Below are positions 33,027-43,071 of a DNA stretch of 64,000 nucleotides, in pieces. Both the position numbers and the translations under genes were made by a program. Positions within the stretch are counted from its first letter, which is position 1. The number at the start of each line of letters is the position of its first letter. A model generated the notes under the pieces. The model ran no database searches, had not been told where the DNA came from, and was given only the letters and a program-made list of their open reading frames with translations. Source of the DNA: Bifidobacterium gallicum DSM 20093 = LMG 11596 (GTDB lineage: Bacteria; Actinomycetota; Actinomycetes; Actinomycetales; Bifidobacteriaceae); assembly GCF_000741205.1 (NCBI RefSeq), contig NZ_JGYW01000005.1:248001-312000 (forward strand). Reading direction: 5' to 3'.

Positions 33027-33914
33027 TTACGCCGATAATCCGTCCTCGTGGCGGATTTCCTCGGCGAGCGCTTCCGCCAATGACGGGCCCGCGTCGGGAT
33101 CGGCCCCCATGTCGAGGGTACCTTGCACGGCCGTGTCTTCAGGATCGCCTGTGGCATCCGGGTCGATTTTGCCCATGTCCTCGTTCCATTCGTCCTGGAC
33201 GACACGGCGGATTTCCGCGAACGTCGGTAGCGGGAAGGAGGGTTCGTAGATGCGTCGGATTTCGGCGACGCGATGCGTGATGGCGATCAGCATGTTGGTC
33301 ATGCCGTCAATGTCGCCGCGTGCTTCGTCCGCACTGAATTTGGCGATGTAATGTTCCAATTGGCGCATGAGTTCACGCATGGTAGAACATTGCAGCGCCG
33401 TGGGTGAGACAACTTGTGCGGAATCCATTTCGGGCCAGCCGATCAGCACGGCGTCCGAATATTCCAGTGAGGCGCGTTGCGCGGCGGATGCGATGCCATC
33501 CTCGATGGACACGAGGAACACGTATCGGACGATGCTTAAGCGTTCGGAGGCGATTTTCAGCCCGATCATCGGGTTCGTCAAATCCCAGTGCCACGGGTTG
33601 TCGCAGGTGGACGGGTCGCATGATTCGGCATCGATGTCATCGGCACTATCGTCCCCATCATTTTCCATGCTGGACGTGGCCATGTCAGCATCATCACCGT
33701 CTGCGTTCGTGTCTGCATCTGCAGCTGTGGCGCCTGTGTCAACGTCGCGACACTCGCTGTCCTCGTTGGTCACGTCGGCATGTTCGTCGACGGCGTAGCC
33801 ATTGGCGGATTCCTCGTGTTGCCGCGCCACTTGCATGGACGGCGGCTCCCCGTCAGTCATGTCCTTGGCGGCATCGGACGGGTTGACGGTAGTGGACATC
33901 ATCATTGTGCTCAT
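33027..33914 (-). CDS. Conserved unknown protein with an acidic disordered N-terminus
   Basis: A 295-residue protein starting [10 protein letters not shown] at 33914; its ATG overlaps the proA stop as ATGA. Residues 1-105 are acidic and low in complexity (Asp, Ala, Glu, Thr). The conserved-looking core (about 110-250) begins [18 protein letters not shown] and is helical with [21 protein letters not shown]. The C-terminus is again acidic. It sits between proA and nadD, a setting shared in related genomes as far as I recall, so it may be linked to NAD or proline metabolism, but I recognise no domain. Confidence 0.6.
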   Translation of the reverse strand: MSTMMMSTTVNPSDAAKDMTDGEPPSMQVARQHEESANGYAVDEHADVTNEDSECRDVDTGATAADADTNADGDDADMATSSMENDGDDSADDIDAESCDPSTCDNPWHWDLTNPMIGLKIASERLSIVRYVFLVSIEDGIASAAQRASLEYSDAVLIGWPEMDSAQVVSPTALQCSTMRELMRQLEHYIAKFSADEARGDIDGMTNMLIAITHRVAEIRRIYEPSFPLPTFAEIRRVVQDEWNEDMGKIDPDATGDPEDTAVQGTLDMGADPDAGPSLAEALAEEIRHEDGLSA

Positions 33915-35266
33915 GCGCGCACCTGACCCATGCCGTAACCAATCCATTTTGTCGTGGTCATTTCAGACAAGCCCATGGGACCGCGCGCATGCATTTTCTG
34001 CGTGGAAATGCCCAGTTCGGCGCCAAACCCGAACACGCCGCCATCAGTAAAACGCGTGGAGGCGTTGACCATGACCACAGCGGAATCGATGCGCGACGTG
34101 AACGCGTCGATGCTGCGGTAGTCTTCGGAAATGATTGATTCGGTATGTCCCGTGGAATGGCGGTTGATATGCGCGATTGCGTCATCCACGCTGTCGACCA
34201 CGAGCACACCCATGTCCAGCGACAGGTACTCGGTGTCCCAGTCCGCCACAGTGGCGTCCACCAGCTGCACACCTTCAATACCGCCGGCTTCAATCAGCGC
34301 ACGCGAGACGGGATCGACATGCAGTACCACGTCGGCCTGGCTCAACGCGCTCGCCACCATCGGCAGGAACGTGGCCGCCACATCACGGTGCACCAGCAGT
34401 TTTTCAGCGGCGTTGCATACGCCGATGCGCTGGGTTTTGGCATTGATCACAATGCGCACCGCATCGTCTAGGTTGGCAGTAGCGTCCACATAAATATGCA
34501 CGTTGCCCGCACCCGTTTCAATCACAGGCACGCGCGAATTGCGCACCACCGACTGAATCAGGCCGGCCCCTCCACGCGGCACGAGCACGTCAACAAACCC
34601 GCGGGCTTCCATCAAAGCCGTGGCGCCAGCACGTCCGTACTGATCGACAGTGGCGACGAGACCACGGTCATAACCGAACGATTCCAACACGTCACCAATG
34701 ATCGCCAGCGTGGCTGCGTTCGTACGTTCAGCCGCGTGGCCGCCACGCAGCATCGCCGCATTGCCCGACTTGATACACAAGCTGGCCACGTCCACAGTCA
34801 CATTCGGACGGGCTTCGTAAATCATGCCGACCACACCGAACGGTACACGCACCTGCTGCAGTTTGACACCGTTTTCCAACGTGTATCCACGCACAATTTC
34901 ACCAACAGGATCAGCCAGCGACGCCACATTGCGCACGCCTTGCGCGGCCGCGGCCACACGCGTCACATCAAACTTCAAACGGTCAAGTTTGCCCGCATCC
35001 ATGCCCGCATCAAACGCGGCCTGCATGTCAAGTTCGTTGGCGCCGGCAATTTCATCGGCACGATGATCAAGCGCATCGGCAATCGCGAGTAGCAGCGCGT
35101 TCTTATGCGCGGCATCGGCCGCAGCCAACCGGTGCTGCGCCTCACGCGCACGTTGCGCCATGTCGCATACCGCCTTGAACACTGTCGCGTCAACAGTGGA
35201 CACATCATTGCCGCCAGCCGCCTGCCGCGTTGCCGCCGATTCCTGTTGCTGCGCTGTCACTGCCAT
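33911..35266 (-). CDS. proA: Gamma-glutamyl phosphate reductase
   Basis: A 451-residue enzyme of the aldehyde dehydrogenase superfamily that reduces glutamyl phosphate to the semialdehyde, second step of proline synthesis. The catalytic cysteine lies in [14 protein letters not shown] (about 282-295), with [23 protein letters not shown] and [14 protein letters not shown] earlier. The first 25 residues are an extra polar leader. The partner proB is not in the window. The ORF is followed directly by the 33027 gene and nadD with coupled overlaps. thrC diverges upstream, with 233 bases between the two starts. Confidence 0.97.
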   Translation of the reverse strand: MAVTAQQQESAATRQAAGGNDVSTVDATVFKAVCDMAQRAREAQHRLAAADAAHKNALLLAIADALDHRADEIAGANELDMQAAFDAGMDAGKLDRLKFDVTRVAAAAQGVRNVASLADPVGEIVRGYTLENGVKLQQVRVPFGVVGMIYEARPNVTVDVASLCIKSGNAAMLRGGHAAERTNAATLAIIGDVLESFGYDRGLVATVDQYGRAGATALMEARGFVDVLVPRGGAGLIQSVVRNSRVPVIETGAGNVHIYVDATANLDDAVRIVINAKTQRIGVCNAAEKLLVHRDVAATFLPMVASALSQADVVLHVDPVSRALIEAGGIEGVQLVDATVADWDTEYLSLDMGVLVVDSVDDAIAHINRHSTGHTESIISEDYRSIDAFTSRIDSAVVMVNASTRFTDGGVFGFGAELGISTQKMHARGPMGLSEMTTTKWIGYGMGQVRA

Positions 35267-35499
35267 TCCTCACTTCCATTGATTGCTCACCGGCTCACAG
35301 CCCGGTACGCCACACAAACGGGGTGCACCAAAACCCTGCCATGCATGTGATATATTTGACAACAATAACCGTTTCTGCCAACCTTCGCAGCCGTTGACAC
35401 CATATCGTCCAATGCTTGGGACTTCCCCCCTCACTGCCCACGAGTGCCGCTACACTGGTGCTCGCATTATCCCCCAGTCGCTAAGGATGACATCGACCA

Positions 35500-36984
35500 G
35501 TGAACACGTTCCATAGCACCAGAAGCGTTACCGATTCACTCACCGCCAAGCAGGCCATTCGCAAGGGCATCGCCGATGACGGCGGCTTGTTCGTCACCGA
35601 CGCGCTGGGCCAAGCCAAAGTCGACGTCGCGTCGCTCGCCGGCAAAAGCTACCAGCAAATCGCCTATGAAGTCCTAAGCCTGCTGCTCGACGACTTCGAC
35701 GAGCAGGAACTGCGCGCCTGCATTGACGGCGCCTACGGCAAGCAGTGGTCCGATGAACGCATCACACCACTCAAGCAAGTTGGCGACGACTACATTCTCG
35801 AACTATTCAACGGCCCCACCTGCGCGTTCAAGGACGTCGCCCTGCAGATCCTGCCGCGCTTCATGGCCTGCACCTCCCCCACCACGGGCGACGGTGAGAA
35901 AATCATGATTGTCACGGCCACGTCCGGAGACACGGGCAAGGCTGCGCTCGCCGGATTCGCCGACGTGCCCGGTACCGGTATCACCGTGTTCTATCCGCAA
36001 GGCAAGGTTAGCCGTGTGCAGGAGCTGCAGATGACCACGCAGCAGGGTGCGAACGTGCACGTGAGCGCTGTGGAAGGCAACTTTGACGACGCGCAGTCGC
36101 AGGTCAAGCGCATTTTTGGCGACACGCAGTTCGCTGAACAGCTCAAATCGGACGAGCATGTGGTGCTTTCGTCCGCCAACTCAATCAACGTGGGTCGTCT
36201 CGTGCCGCAGGTCGTCTACTATTTCGCCGCGTATGCCCAGCTGCTCGAAAGCCAGGCGATCAATGTGGGCGACGAAGTCGAATTCATTGTGCCCACGGGC
36301 AACTTCGGCAACATTCTGGCCGGCTACTATGCCAAGCGCATGGGCCTGCCCGTGCGCGACCTCGTGGTGGCGTCCGACAAGAACAATGTGCTGTTCGACT
36401 TCCTCGTGTCGGGCACGTACAACAAGCAGCGCCCGTTCTTTGAGACGATTTCGCCGTCCATGGACATTCTCGTGTCGTCGAATTTGGAACGCATGCTCTA
36501 TTATTTGGCGGAAAACGACCCGAATCTCGTGGCCGACGTCATGAACGACCTCAACGAATGGGGCGCCTACCAGGTTCCCGAACAGTTGCTCGCACGCATC
36601 CGTCACGTGTTCAACACGGGTTGGGCTGATGAAGACCAGGTGCGTGAGATGATTGGCCAGTGCTGGAACGACCATCATTACGTCATCGATCCGCATACGG
36701 CTTGCGGGTACTACGTGATGCAGCAAATGCCACGCGACACGCAGGTTCCGCGCGTACTGTTGGCGACGGCCAGCCCGTACAAGTTCCCGCGTGTTGTCAA
36801 CGAGTCGTTGGGCTTGGATGCCACGGGCACTGATTTTGAGTGCATGGATGAACTTTCCCGCGCCACCGGCACCACGATTCCGGCCATGCTGCGCAATTTG
36901 GAAACGGCTGATGTGCGTTTCCGTGACGTCGTGCCCGTGGACGGCATGCAGCGGTTCGTTGCCGAATCGGCCGCCGAACTCTAA
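35500..36984 (+). CDS. thrC: Threonine synthase
   Basis: A 494-residue PLP enzyme converting O-phosphohomoserine to threonine. The PLP lysine is in NGPTCAFKDVALQ (about 100-112), ATSGDTGKAALAGF binds the phosphate, and FIVPTGNFGNILAGYYAKRMG follows. A GTG at 35500 gives the expected N-terminus (MNTFHSTRSV); AAGGA is a little distant at 12 bases. A TACACT hexamer at 35451-35456 could be the -10 box. It is one of few plus-strand core genes here and is followed by a perfect hairpin. Confidence 0.95.
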   Translation: MNTFHSTRSVTDSLTAKQAIRKGIADDGGLFVTDALGQAKVDVASLAGKSYQQIAYEVLSLLLDDFDEQELRACIDGAYGKQWSDERITPLKQVGDDYILELFNGPTCAFKDVALQILPRFMACTSPTTGDGEKIMIVTATSGDTGKAALAGFADVPGTGITVFYPQGKVSRVQELQMTTQQGANVHVSAVEGNFDDAQSQVKRIFGDTQFAEQLKSDEHVVLSSANSINVGRLVPQVVYYFAAYAQLLESQAINVGDEVEFIVPTGNFGNILAGYYAKRMGLPVRDLVVASDKNNVLFDFLVSGTYNKQRPFFETISPSMDILVSSNLERMLYYLAENDPNLVADVMNDLNEWGAYQVPEQLLARIRHVFNTGWADEDQVREMIGQCWNDHHYVIDPHTACGYYVMQQMPRDTQVPRVLLATASPYKFPRVVNESLGLDATGTDFECMDELSRATGTTIPAMLRNLETADVRFRDVVPVDGMQRFVAESAAEL

Positions 36985-37013
36985 AGTTCCGTTAACCCCG
37001 GCTCTGTTCTACT

Positions 37014-37046
37014 GATGCCCGTCCGGTTCCTGTACGGACGGGCATC
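37014..37046 (+). terminator. Terminator between thrC and the HAD gene
   Basis: A 12-bp perfect stem (GATGCCCGTCCG and its complement) with a 9-base loop, followed by ATTGTGTTT. It is 29 bases past the thrC stop and may serve both converging genes. Confidence 0.75.
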
Positions 37047-37111
37047 ATTGTGTTTGGCCATCTTTATTTCCGCCAACCCCGCGTGGCGATTCCACCCCGC
37101 AATTCCCCGCG

Positions 37112-37783
37112 TCACAACACGCGCGGCGCTTGCGTGAAATCATGAATCGTGCCAGTGGCTTCCCGCTGAATCTGATCCCACAGCATCGCCGACGACGGAT
37201 CATACACGCCATACGTGGTCATGCCTGCGCGGTTCGCCGATTTGATGGCCGGCAAAATGTCTTCAAACACGGTGCAATGGTCAGCTGGCACACTAACCAG
37301 CTTGGCAGCTCGCAAATAAATATCAGGTTCACTTTTGCCATGAGCCACTGTCTCCACACCGACCACAGCATCAAACAGGTTCCACAACCCTACATGTTCC
37401 AACGCGGGCTGGCGCAACGCTGGCGACAATGTGGTGGCCACGGCCAGTTTGGCCCCTGTGCGTTTGAGCTGCATCAAATACTCGCGAGCGCCATGCTTCG
37501 TGCCCACCTCATGCGCGTACTGGTAGGCAGCCAGCTCATCCCATTCGGCCATGAGCGCTTCCGGCGTGTCATCCAAATGGAAACGCTCAATCGTGTACGC
37601 CGCAACTTCATGAAATTGCAGCGCGGCGATAGTCTGCATGTAGTCGTCGGGCACAGCGAATCCCCGTTTGGCTAGAAAGATTTCGTCGACTTGTTTCCAT
37701 ACGCCAAGCGAGTCGAGCAATGTGCCGTCCAAATCGAAGATTGCGGCTTTGCCAGCGTTGACTTGTGCGACTGGTGTGTCCAT
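37112..37783 (-). CDS. HAD-superfamily phosphatase (beta-phosphoglucomutase-like)
   Basis: A 223-residue HAD hydrolase starting MDTPVAQVNAG at 37783 with GGGAGGA upstream. Motif I is FDLDGTLLDSLG (about 14-25), motif II ATT, the motif III lysine appears in HGKSEPDIYLRAA, and motif IV is VFEDILPAIKSA. A helical cap lies between motifs I and II (about 30-95), as in the subfamily with phosphatase and mutase activity. Substrate undetermined. It runs toward thrC and lies 76 bases after recN. Confidence 0.87.
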   Translation of the reverse strand: MDTPVAQVNAGKAAIFDLDGTLLDSLGVWKQVDEIFLAKRGFAVPDDYMQTIAALQFHEVAAYTIERFHLDDTPEALMAEWDELAAYQYAHEVGTKHGAREYLMQLKRTGAKLAVATTLSPALRQPALEHVGLWNLFDAVVGVETVAHGKSEPDIYLRAAKLVSVPADHCTVFEDILPAIKSANRAGMTTYGVYDPSSAMLWDQIQREATGTIHDFTQAPRVL

Positions 37784-37859
37784 CACGATTTCCTCCCTGA
37801 GTGTGACACCTCTGCATAGTGGCGTGTTTGTGCTTGACCATACGGGGCTGCGAACCTGA

Positions 37860-39554
37860 TCACAACACGCATTCAGCCAACAGTTCTTGCGCGTGGGCAT
37901 GTGATGTCTTGGTGCTGGAGCCAGACAGCATGCGGGCGATTTCCTTCAGACGTTCGTTGCCCTCAACTTGACGCACGGTGGTTTCGATGCCGCCAGGACC
38001 ATCACCTTTGGTCACAACAAATTGTTTGGATGCCCAAGCTGCCACTTGCGGCAAATGCGTGACCACAATGACTTGTGCGCTGCGTGCCAGGATTGCCAGA
38101 CGGCGTCCCAGTTCCATGGCGGCTTTGCCGCCGACACCCGCGTCCACTTCGTCAAAAATGAACGTCATGGCCGGCTCCCCCTTGGCATGCTGCTGCATGT
38201 GGGTGCTGGCCGATGTCAGTTCCATGGCGAGCATCAGACGGCTCAGCTCACCGCCGGATGCACTTTTGCCCATGGGCAATGGTGGTGAATCGGGGAACGG
38301 CCGAAACAGGAACTCCACATCGTCCAATCCGTTGGCATCAAGTGTGGCGCGTTCACGCACTTGCACATCCAATTCGGCTCCCGGCATGGCCAACGAGTCC
38401 AGTTCTTTGGTCACATTGACTGATAGCGCTTGCGCGGCGTTGACTCGCGTGTCATGCAATGCCCTGGCGGCTGTCATCGCGTGTTTCAACGCCTTATCGC
38501 GTTGTTTTTCCAATTCGGCCTGTTTTTCCGGTGAGGCATCCATGTCTTCCAAATCCAGCATGGCCTGGTCACGCCATGCGATGACGTCGTCGAGGGTGGG
38601 ACCCCAGCGTTGTACGAGTTCGTTGAGTTCATGGATACGCGCATTCAATTCGTCAAGATCTGCTGCGTCATGTTCATCAGGTAGCTGTTGGGCCAGCGTG
38701 AAGCGGATATCGTCAAGTTCGGCGACGGTGGAGTTGAGACGGTTAGCCAGTTCGTCAAACACGCCGCCCACATGGATGTTGCGCAATGCTGCAGCGGCAT
38801 GGCCCAACATGTTGATCGTGCCTTCCACCCCTTCTTCGGGCGCCCCGTCCAATGCGGCCATCGCCATCGATACACCATGTTCAATTTGGGCGGCGTTTTC
38901 AATACGTGAACGGTGCGCTTTAAGCTCGTTCAACTGTCCTGGTTGCGGGTCGGCCTGGTTGATGCGAGCAATTGATTCACGCAAATAATCGGCGCGCTGA
39001 ATCATGTCGGCTTCCTGGGTGCGCAACCGTTCAAGCCGTTGTACGGCGGCATGGTAGGCGCGCCACGCCTGCTCATAGGCGATGCGCTGCTCGGTATTGT
39101 TGGCGAAGTCATCCAAAAACTCACGTTGCCGGGCCGGGGATGCGATACGCAACTGGTCGGCTTGGCCATGCACGGTGATCAGGTCCTCGCTGATACGCGC
39201 CAACACGGTTCTGGGCACTGTCTTACCGTTGAGCACGGCACGTGAACGCCCTTGGGCCGGCACAGTACGTGATAAATACAGTTCGCCATCATCATCCTCA
39301 ACACCGGCTTCCTTGGCCGCTTGCCATGCGGCTGCACCGTCATTGGCCACGAAAATGCCTTGTGCCCATGCTCGGATGGACCCCGGATGCACACGTGACG
39401 AGTCAGCTTGACCGCCACAAATGAGTTTGACTGCGTTGAGCAGCATCGATTTGCCCGCACCAGTCTCACCCGTAATCGCCGTCATACCGGCCGAGGGTTG
39501 GATCGTGGCATGGGGAATCGGCCCCAAGTCAGTCAATTCAAGTTCTTCAAGCAT
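37860..39554 (-). CDS. recN: DNA repair protein RecN
   Basis: A 564-residue SMC-like protein of recombinational repair of double-strand breaks. Walker A GETGAGKSMLL is near 30-40, the coiled-coil half runs about 155-370, the signature SGGELSRLMLAMELT is near 425, and Walker B FIFDEVDAGVGGKAAMELGRRL near 458. The length and layout are normal. nadK precedes it with about 60 bases between; this recN-nadK pairing is common in actinobacteria. It is probably cotranscribed with nadK. Confidence 0.96.
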   Translation of the reverse strand: MLEELELTDLGPIPHATIQPSAGMTAITGETGAGKSMLLNAVKLICGGQADSSRVHPGSIRAWAQGIFVANDGAAAWQAAKEAGVEDDDGELYLSRTVPAQGRSRAVLNGKTVPRTVLARISEDLITVHGQADQLRIASPARQREFLDDFANNTEQRIAYEQAWRAYHAAVQRLERLRTQEADMIQRADYLRESIARINQADPQPGQLNELKAHRSRIENAAQIEHGVSMAMAALDGAPEEGVEGTINMLGHAAAALRNIHVGGVFDELANRLNSTVAELDDIRFTLAQQLPDEHDAADLDELNARIHELNELVQRWGPTLDDVIAWRDQAMLDLEDMDASPEKQAELEKQRDKALKHAMTAARALHDTRVNAAQALSVNVTKELDSLAMPGAELDVQVRERATLDANGLDDVEFLFRPFPDSPPLPMGKSASGGELSRLMLAMELTSASTHMQQHAKGEPAMTFIFDEVDAGVGGKAAMELGRRLAILARSAQVIVVTHLPQVAAWASKQFVVTKGDGPGGIETTVRQVEGNERLKEIARMLSGSSTKTSHAHAQELLAECVL

Positions 39555-39614
39555 GCAAGTCCTTTACGTGCAGCGCATTCGTTCACGGCATCCATGACGT
39601 ATGCGGCATGCCAT

Positions 39615-40622
39615 TTAGTCGAGCTGCACGTCGTCATAGTCTACCAGTCCGTGCAAGGTGGTGCCGTGTTCCACCCCTTCAGCATTGCGGTGATGGTCAC
39701 GATCGCGTTCCTGTCGGGACGGCTGATGGTGGCCATGGTCGATTTGCGCTTGTTCACGCCAACCGATAACAGGCAAATCGAACTTCGTCACCAATCGCGT
39801 TGTGAACGGCACTTGTGACAACGAAACAAGTTTGAGTCGGGCTGAGGATTGACGCACGTCAATACGCGTGCCCTTGGGCAGTTGGCGTCGGCGGCGTCCA
39901 TCACAGCAAATCCAACCGTCGGACGAGGAATCCTCGGAAATATAGAACGACAATGTGGAATCCGAACCGATCACAATCGGCCGCGCAAACAGTGCATGCG
40001 CAGCCAACGGCACCATGAGCAGCGCTTCCACATCCGGCCATATGATCGGTCCTCCGGCCGAGAACGCATAGGCTGTCGATCCCGTGGGCGTCGACACGAT
40101 CACGCCATCGCAGCCGAACGAACTCATTTCCACACCATCCACGGCAATCGACAATTCCACCATTTTGCCGCGATCCGACCGTTCAATCGTGATATCGTTC
40201 AACGCCCAGTCCACCAACGGGGTGTCATGGCCTGGCAACCACACGTCTACATGCGCCACCAACCGTTCTTCCACCATGTAATCGCGTGCAGTGATGCGGT
40301 CGATCGCATCATCAAGCTGGAAGCTTTCAAATTCGGCCAAAAAGCCCACATGACCAAGGTTGATACCGAGGATTGGCGCATCCGTGCAATGTGTCAGTTC
40401 CGTAGCGCGCAGAATCGTGCCATCGCCGCCAAGCACGACGACGATTTCCGTGTTCGGGTCGACTTTTTGGGTGATACCGCCAAAATCAGGGGCTTCAAAA
40501 TTGTCGATGACCTGCACGTCGAAGCCTTTGGATCGCAATCGCTTCACGGTTTCCTGCACAATAGTTCCCTGTTCGCGAAGCTTGGGATGAGTGACGACGA
40601 CCGCCAACCGCGACTGTGCCAT
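39615..40622 (-). CDS. nadK: NAD kinase
   Basis: A 335-residue NAD kinase forming NADP. The GGDGT motif is in VVVLGGDGTILRATEL (about 60-75), followed by LGINLGHVGFLAEFE, DGVIVSTPTGSTAYAFSAGGPII and CDGRRRRQLPKGTRIDV. The last 35 residues are a His/Arg/Asp-rich tail (DHGHHQPSRQERDRDHHRN) not expected in the family. Its start faces the Ktr genes across 178 bases, where a TACAAT hexamer at 40739-40744 may serve ktrB. Confidence 0.96.
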   Translation of the reverse strand: MAQSRLAVVVTHPKLREQGTIVQETVKRLRSKGFDVQVIDNFEAPDFGGITQKVDPNTEIVVVLGGDGTILRATELTHCTDAPILGINLGHVGFLAEFESFQLDDAIDRITARDYMVEERLVAHVDVWLPGHDTPLVDWALNDITIERSDRGKMVELSIAVDGVEMSSFGCDGVIVSTPTGSTAYAFSAGGPIIWPDVEALLMVPLAAHALFARPIVIGSDSTLSFYISEDSSSDGWICCDGRRRRQLPKGTRIDVRQSSARLKLVSLSQVPFTTRLVTKFDLPVIGWREQAQIDHGHHQPSRQERDRDHHRNAEGVEHGTTLHGLVDYDDVQLD

Positions 40623-40800
40623 GCATGCTCCTTGACTGACCGAATCCGTGGATGTTCGCTGCCCATGCTAGCGCCTGTCCTGTTCATCGGTAAAGAACAG
40701 TCACCGTTTGATGGGCGCCGTTTTGGCTTACCTGCCCCTACAATGGGGTGAGTCCATGCCCGTTGATGCTGTGAACACAAGCGAAGGAGAAGCATTCCAT

Positions 40801-42261
40801 ATGGCACGCAATCCCTTCGATGAACCTTCCAAACGTCGCCGTCATGACGGATACGCCTGGTGGTTTTCCACCGACATGTTCCGCACCGACAACACTGACG
40901 AACGCACTGCACGCAAACGCAGCATCGGGTATCGGATGAGCCAGCATCCCGGCCAGTTGACGATTATCTACTTCCTGGTACTCGTAGCTTTCGTGACCGC
41001 GTTGTTGCTCACTCCGATTGCCACGCAAGACCATACGACCACACCATTTTCCACCGCGTTCTTCACGGCTGTTTCCGCGTTGTCAACCTGTGGCATCTCG
41101 ATTGTCAACACCACGCAGCATTGGTCGATTTTCGGCCAAGTGGTGCTCATCTTCGCCGTACAGTTAGGTGGCTTGGGTGTCATGACGTTCGCCTCGCTGA
41201 TCGCCTTGGCGATCAACCGGCATTTGAAAGCCACGCAGCGGCTGCTGACCGCCAATGAGCTCGGCACAAACAAACTCAATGAAGTGCGCAGCGTCCTGGC
41301 TGTCGTGTTGACGATCACGTTCTCCATTGAGGCGATCACGTTCATTTCTTTGTTTCCAGGCTTGTCACGCGTCAACAAGGGTGACGTGGGCAAGTCGCTT
41401 TGGGAATCATTGTTCTTCGCTGTCATGGCATACAACAATGCGGGATTCACGCCTGATGGCGCCGGATTGTACGTGGGCCGTTGGGAAGTGGGCATGCCGA
41501 TCATGCTCAGCGCATTCTGCGGTACGTTGGGCTTCCCCGTCATCCTTAACCTTTGGCGTACGGCGCGAGCACACAAAGGTCCACGCCATCTGAATTTGCA
41601 TACCAAAGTCACGTTGCTGACCACGTTCATCATTGTGTTGATTTCGTTATGCTGGTTTTTGGTCGTCGAATGGAACAACCAGGCGCTGTTCCATGACGCG
41701 AACATTGAAGAGCGCATGCGTCGCGGCGTCGTGGCCGCTGTCATGCCGCGCAGCTCAGGATTCGACCTGTCGTGGGTGCCGAAAGTCAGTGAACCGACCA
41801 AAGTGTTCATGAGCCTGGTCATGTTCATTGGTGGCGGCTCCACCTCAACTGCCGGTGGCATTCGAGTCACCACGTTGGCCGTCATCTTCCTCGTATGCAA
41901 AACGGCGTTCTCCGGGCATACCGATGTCAACGTGTTCCATCGGCGCATCCACACGCGCGTCATCATGACGGCCGTGTCCATCACCACCAGCTGTCTGGCG
42001 CTCGTATTCATCGCCTCCATCGCGCTGATGATGATTGAAAACGCCTCATTCAGCCACGCCCTGTTCGACGCCTGCTCCGCATTCGGTTTGGGCGGCTATT
42101 CCGTTGGCGTGGCCAACGCCGACTATCCGGCTTCGCTCTACGTGTTGGCGTTCACGATGCTAATCGGCCGTCTGGGACCCATGACGATCGCCTACGCGGT
42201 GGGACGGCCCAATGTGGTCGAAGCCGTGCATTATCCGACCGACCAGATTGTGGTGGGCTGA
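40801..42261 (+). CDS. ktrB: Potassium-uptake membrane subunit KtrB/TrkH-like
   Basis: A 486-residue polytopic protein with four selectivity-filter repeats: STCGIS, NNAGFT, TSTAGG and GLGGYS (about 125, 235, 355 and 465). It transports K+ (often with Na+) with the cytosolic KtrA ring. The ATG at 40801 (MARNPFDEP) follows AAGGAG by 11 bases; about 30 codons upstream remain open but are not supported. Ten or so hydrophobic segments begin at LTIIYFLVLVAFVTALLLTP. The first 60 residues are charged and cytoplasmic. ktrA follows 86 bases downstream. Confidence 0.92.
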   Translation: MARNPFDEPSKRRRHDGYAWWFSTDMFRTDNTDERTARKRSIGYRMSQHPGQLTIIYFLVLVAFVTALLLTPIATQDHTTTPFSTAFFTAVSALSTCGISIVNTTQHWSIFGQVVLIFAVQLGGLGVMTFASLIALAINRHLKATQRLLTANELGTNKLNEVRSVLAVVLTITFSIEAITFISLFPGLSRVNKGDVGKSLWESLFFAVMAYNNAGFTPDGAGLYVGRWEVGMPIMLSAFCGTLGFPVILNLWRTARAHKGPRHLNLHTKVTLLTTFIIVLISLCWFLVVEWNNQALFHDANIEERMRRGVVAAVMPRSSGFDLSWVPKVSEPTKVFMSLVMFIGGGSTSTAGGIRVTTLAVIFLVCKTAFSGHTDVNVFHRRIHTRVIMTAVSITTSCLALVFIASIALMMIENASFSHALFDACSAFGLGGYSVGVANADYPASLYVLAFTMLIGRLGPMTIAYAVGRPNVVEAVHYPTDQIVVG

Positions 42262-42347
42262 TGGTCAGTATTGCCGATGTGGTGAATCGTATCACCCATT
42301 TCAAAGACACGAAGAAACCTGTGAACCATAAGGAGAAAAGGACCACC

Positions 42348-42998
42348 ATGGCAGATACACGCAGTGTGCTCGTTGTAGGGTTGGGTCGATTCGGCAGCGC
42401 CGTCGCCACCACGTTGGATGCCATGGGTCAGGACGTGTTGGCCGTGGATCGTGACGCGTCACTCGTCAACCGTTGGAGTTCCCAAATCCCGACCGTCCAA
42501 GCCGACACGACCGACGTGTTGGCGTTGGAACAACTCAACGCCTCCGATTTTGACACGGCTGTCGTTGCCATTGGCGACAGTGTGGAAGCTTCGGTCATCA
42601 CAGCAGGCAACCTGCTGGACGCTGGAATCTCGGACATTTGGGCCAAAAGCGTGTCCAAAGAGCATGCGCGCATCCTGCAGCGCATTGGCGCACGTCACAT
42701 CATCAACGCGGAAACCGATGCAGGCAACCGTGTAGGCCACTTGGTGTCGGGCAATTACATGGATTACATCGAACTGGAAGGCGCCTACAACGTCGTCAAA
42801 ATCCATACACCCATCTGGGCGATTGGCACCACCATCCACGACGCACGAGTCAACGAACGTTTCGGCATAACGATCATTGGTGTCAAATCACCAGGTCACG
42901 AGTTCGCGTACGGTTCCAACGACTTGGAAATGCATCGCAATGACGAACTGATCATCTTAGGCAAGCAGGACCAGATCGATCATTTCATTCGCGGCTGA
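42348..42998 (+). CDS. ktrA: Potassium-uptake regulatory subunit KtrA (RCK domains)
   Basis: A 216-residue cytosolic protein. The Rossmann motif VLVVGLGRFGSAVATTL (about 8-24) is RCK-N; the C-terminal half is the TrkA-C domain. It binds ATP/ADP or NAD(H) and gates KtrB. The ATG at 42348 has AGGAG nearby; an alternative ATG at 42261 overlaps the ktrB stop and cannot be excluded. A large hairpin follows 8 bases after the stop. Confidence 0.93.
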   Translation: MADTRSVLVVGLGRFGSAVATTLDAMGQDVLAVDRDASLVNRWSSQIPTVQADTTDVLALEQLNASDFDTAVVAIGDSVEASVITAGNLLDAGISDIWAKSVSKEHARILQRIGARHIINAETDAGNRVGHLVSGNYMDYIELEGAYNVVKIHTPIWAIGTTIHDARVNERFGITIIGVKSPGHEFAYGSNDLEMHRNDELIILGKQDQIDHFIRG

Positions 42999-43005
42999 CC
43001 GGCAT

Positions 43006-43044
43006 CACGCTTGCCGAAAACACAGGCCCCCTGTGGCAAGCGTG
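43006..43044. terminator. Bidirectional terminator between ktrA and tlyA
   Basis: CACGCTTGCC (43006-43015) pairs with GGCAAGCGTG (43035-43044), with a nested ACAG/CTGT stem in the loop. It lies between two convergent genes and may act on both. Confidence 0.75.
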
Positions 43045-43071
43045 CCAATCATCCTGGTCATGGCGTAACCA

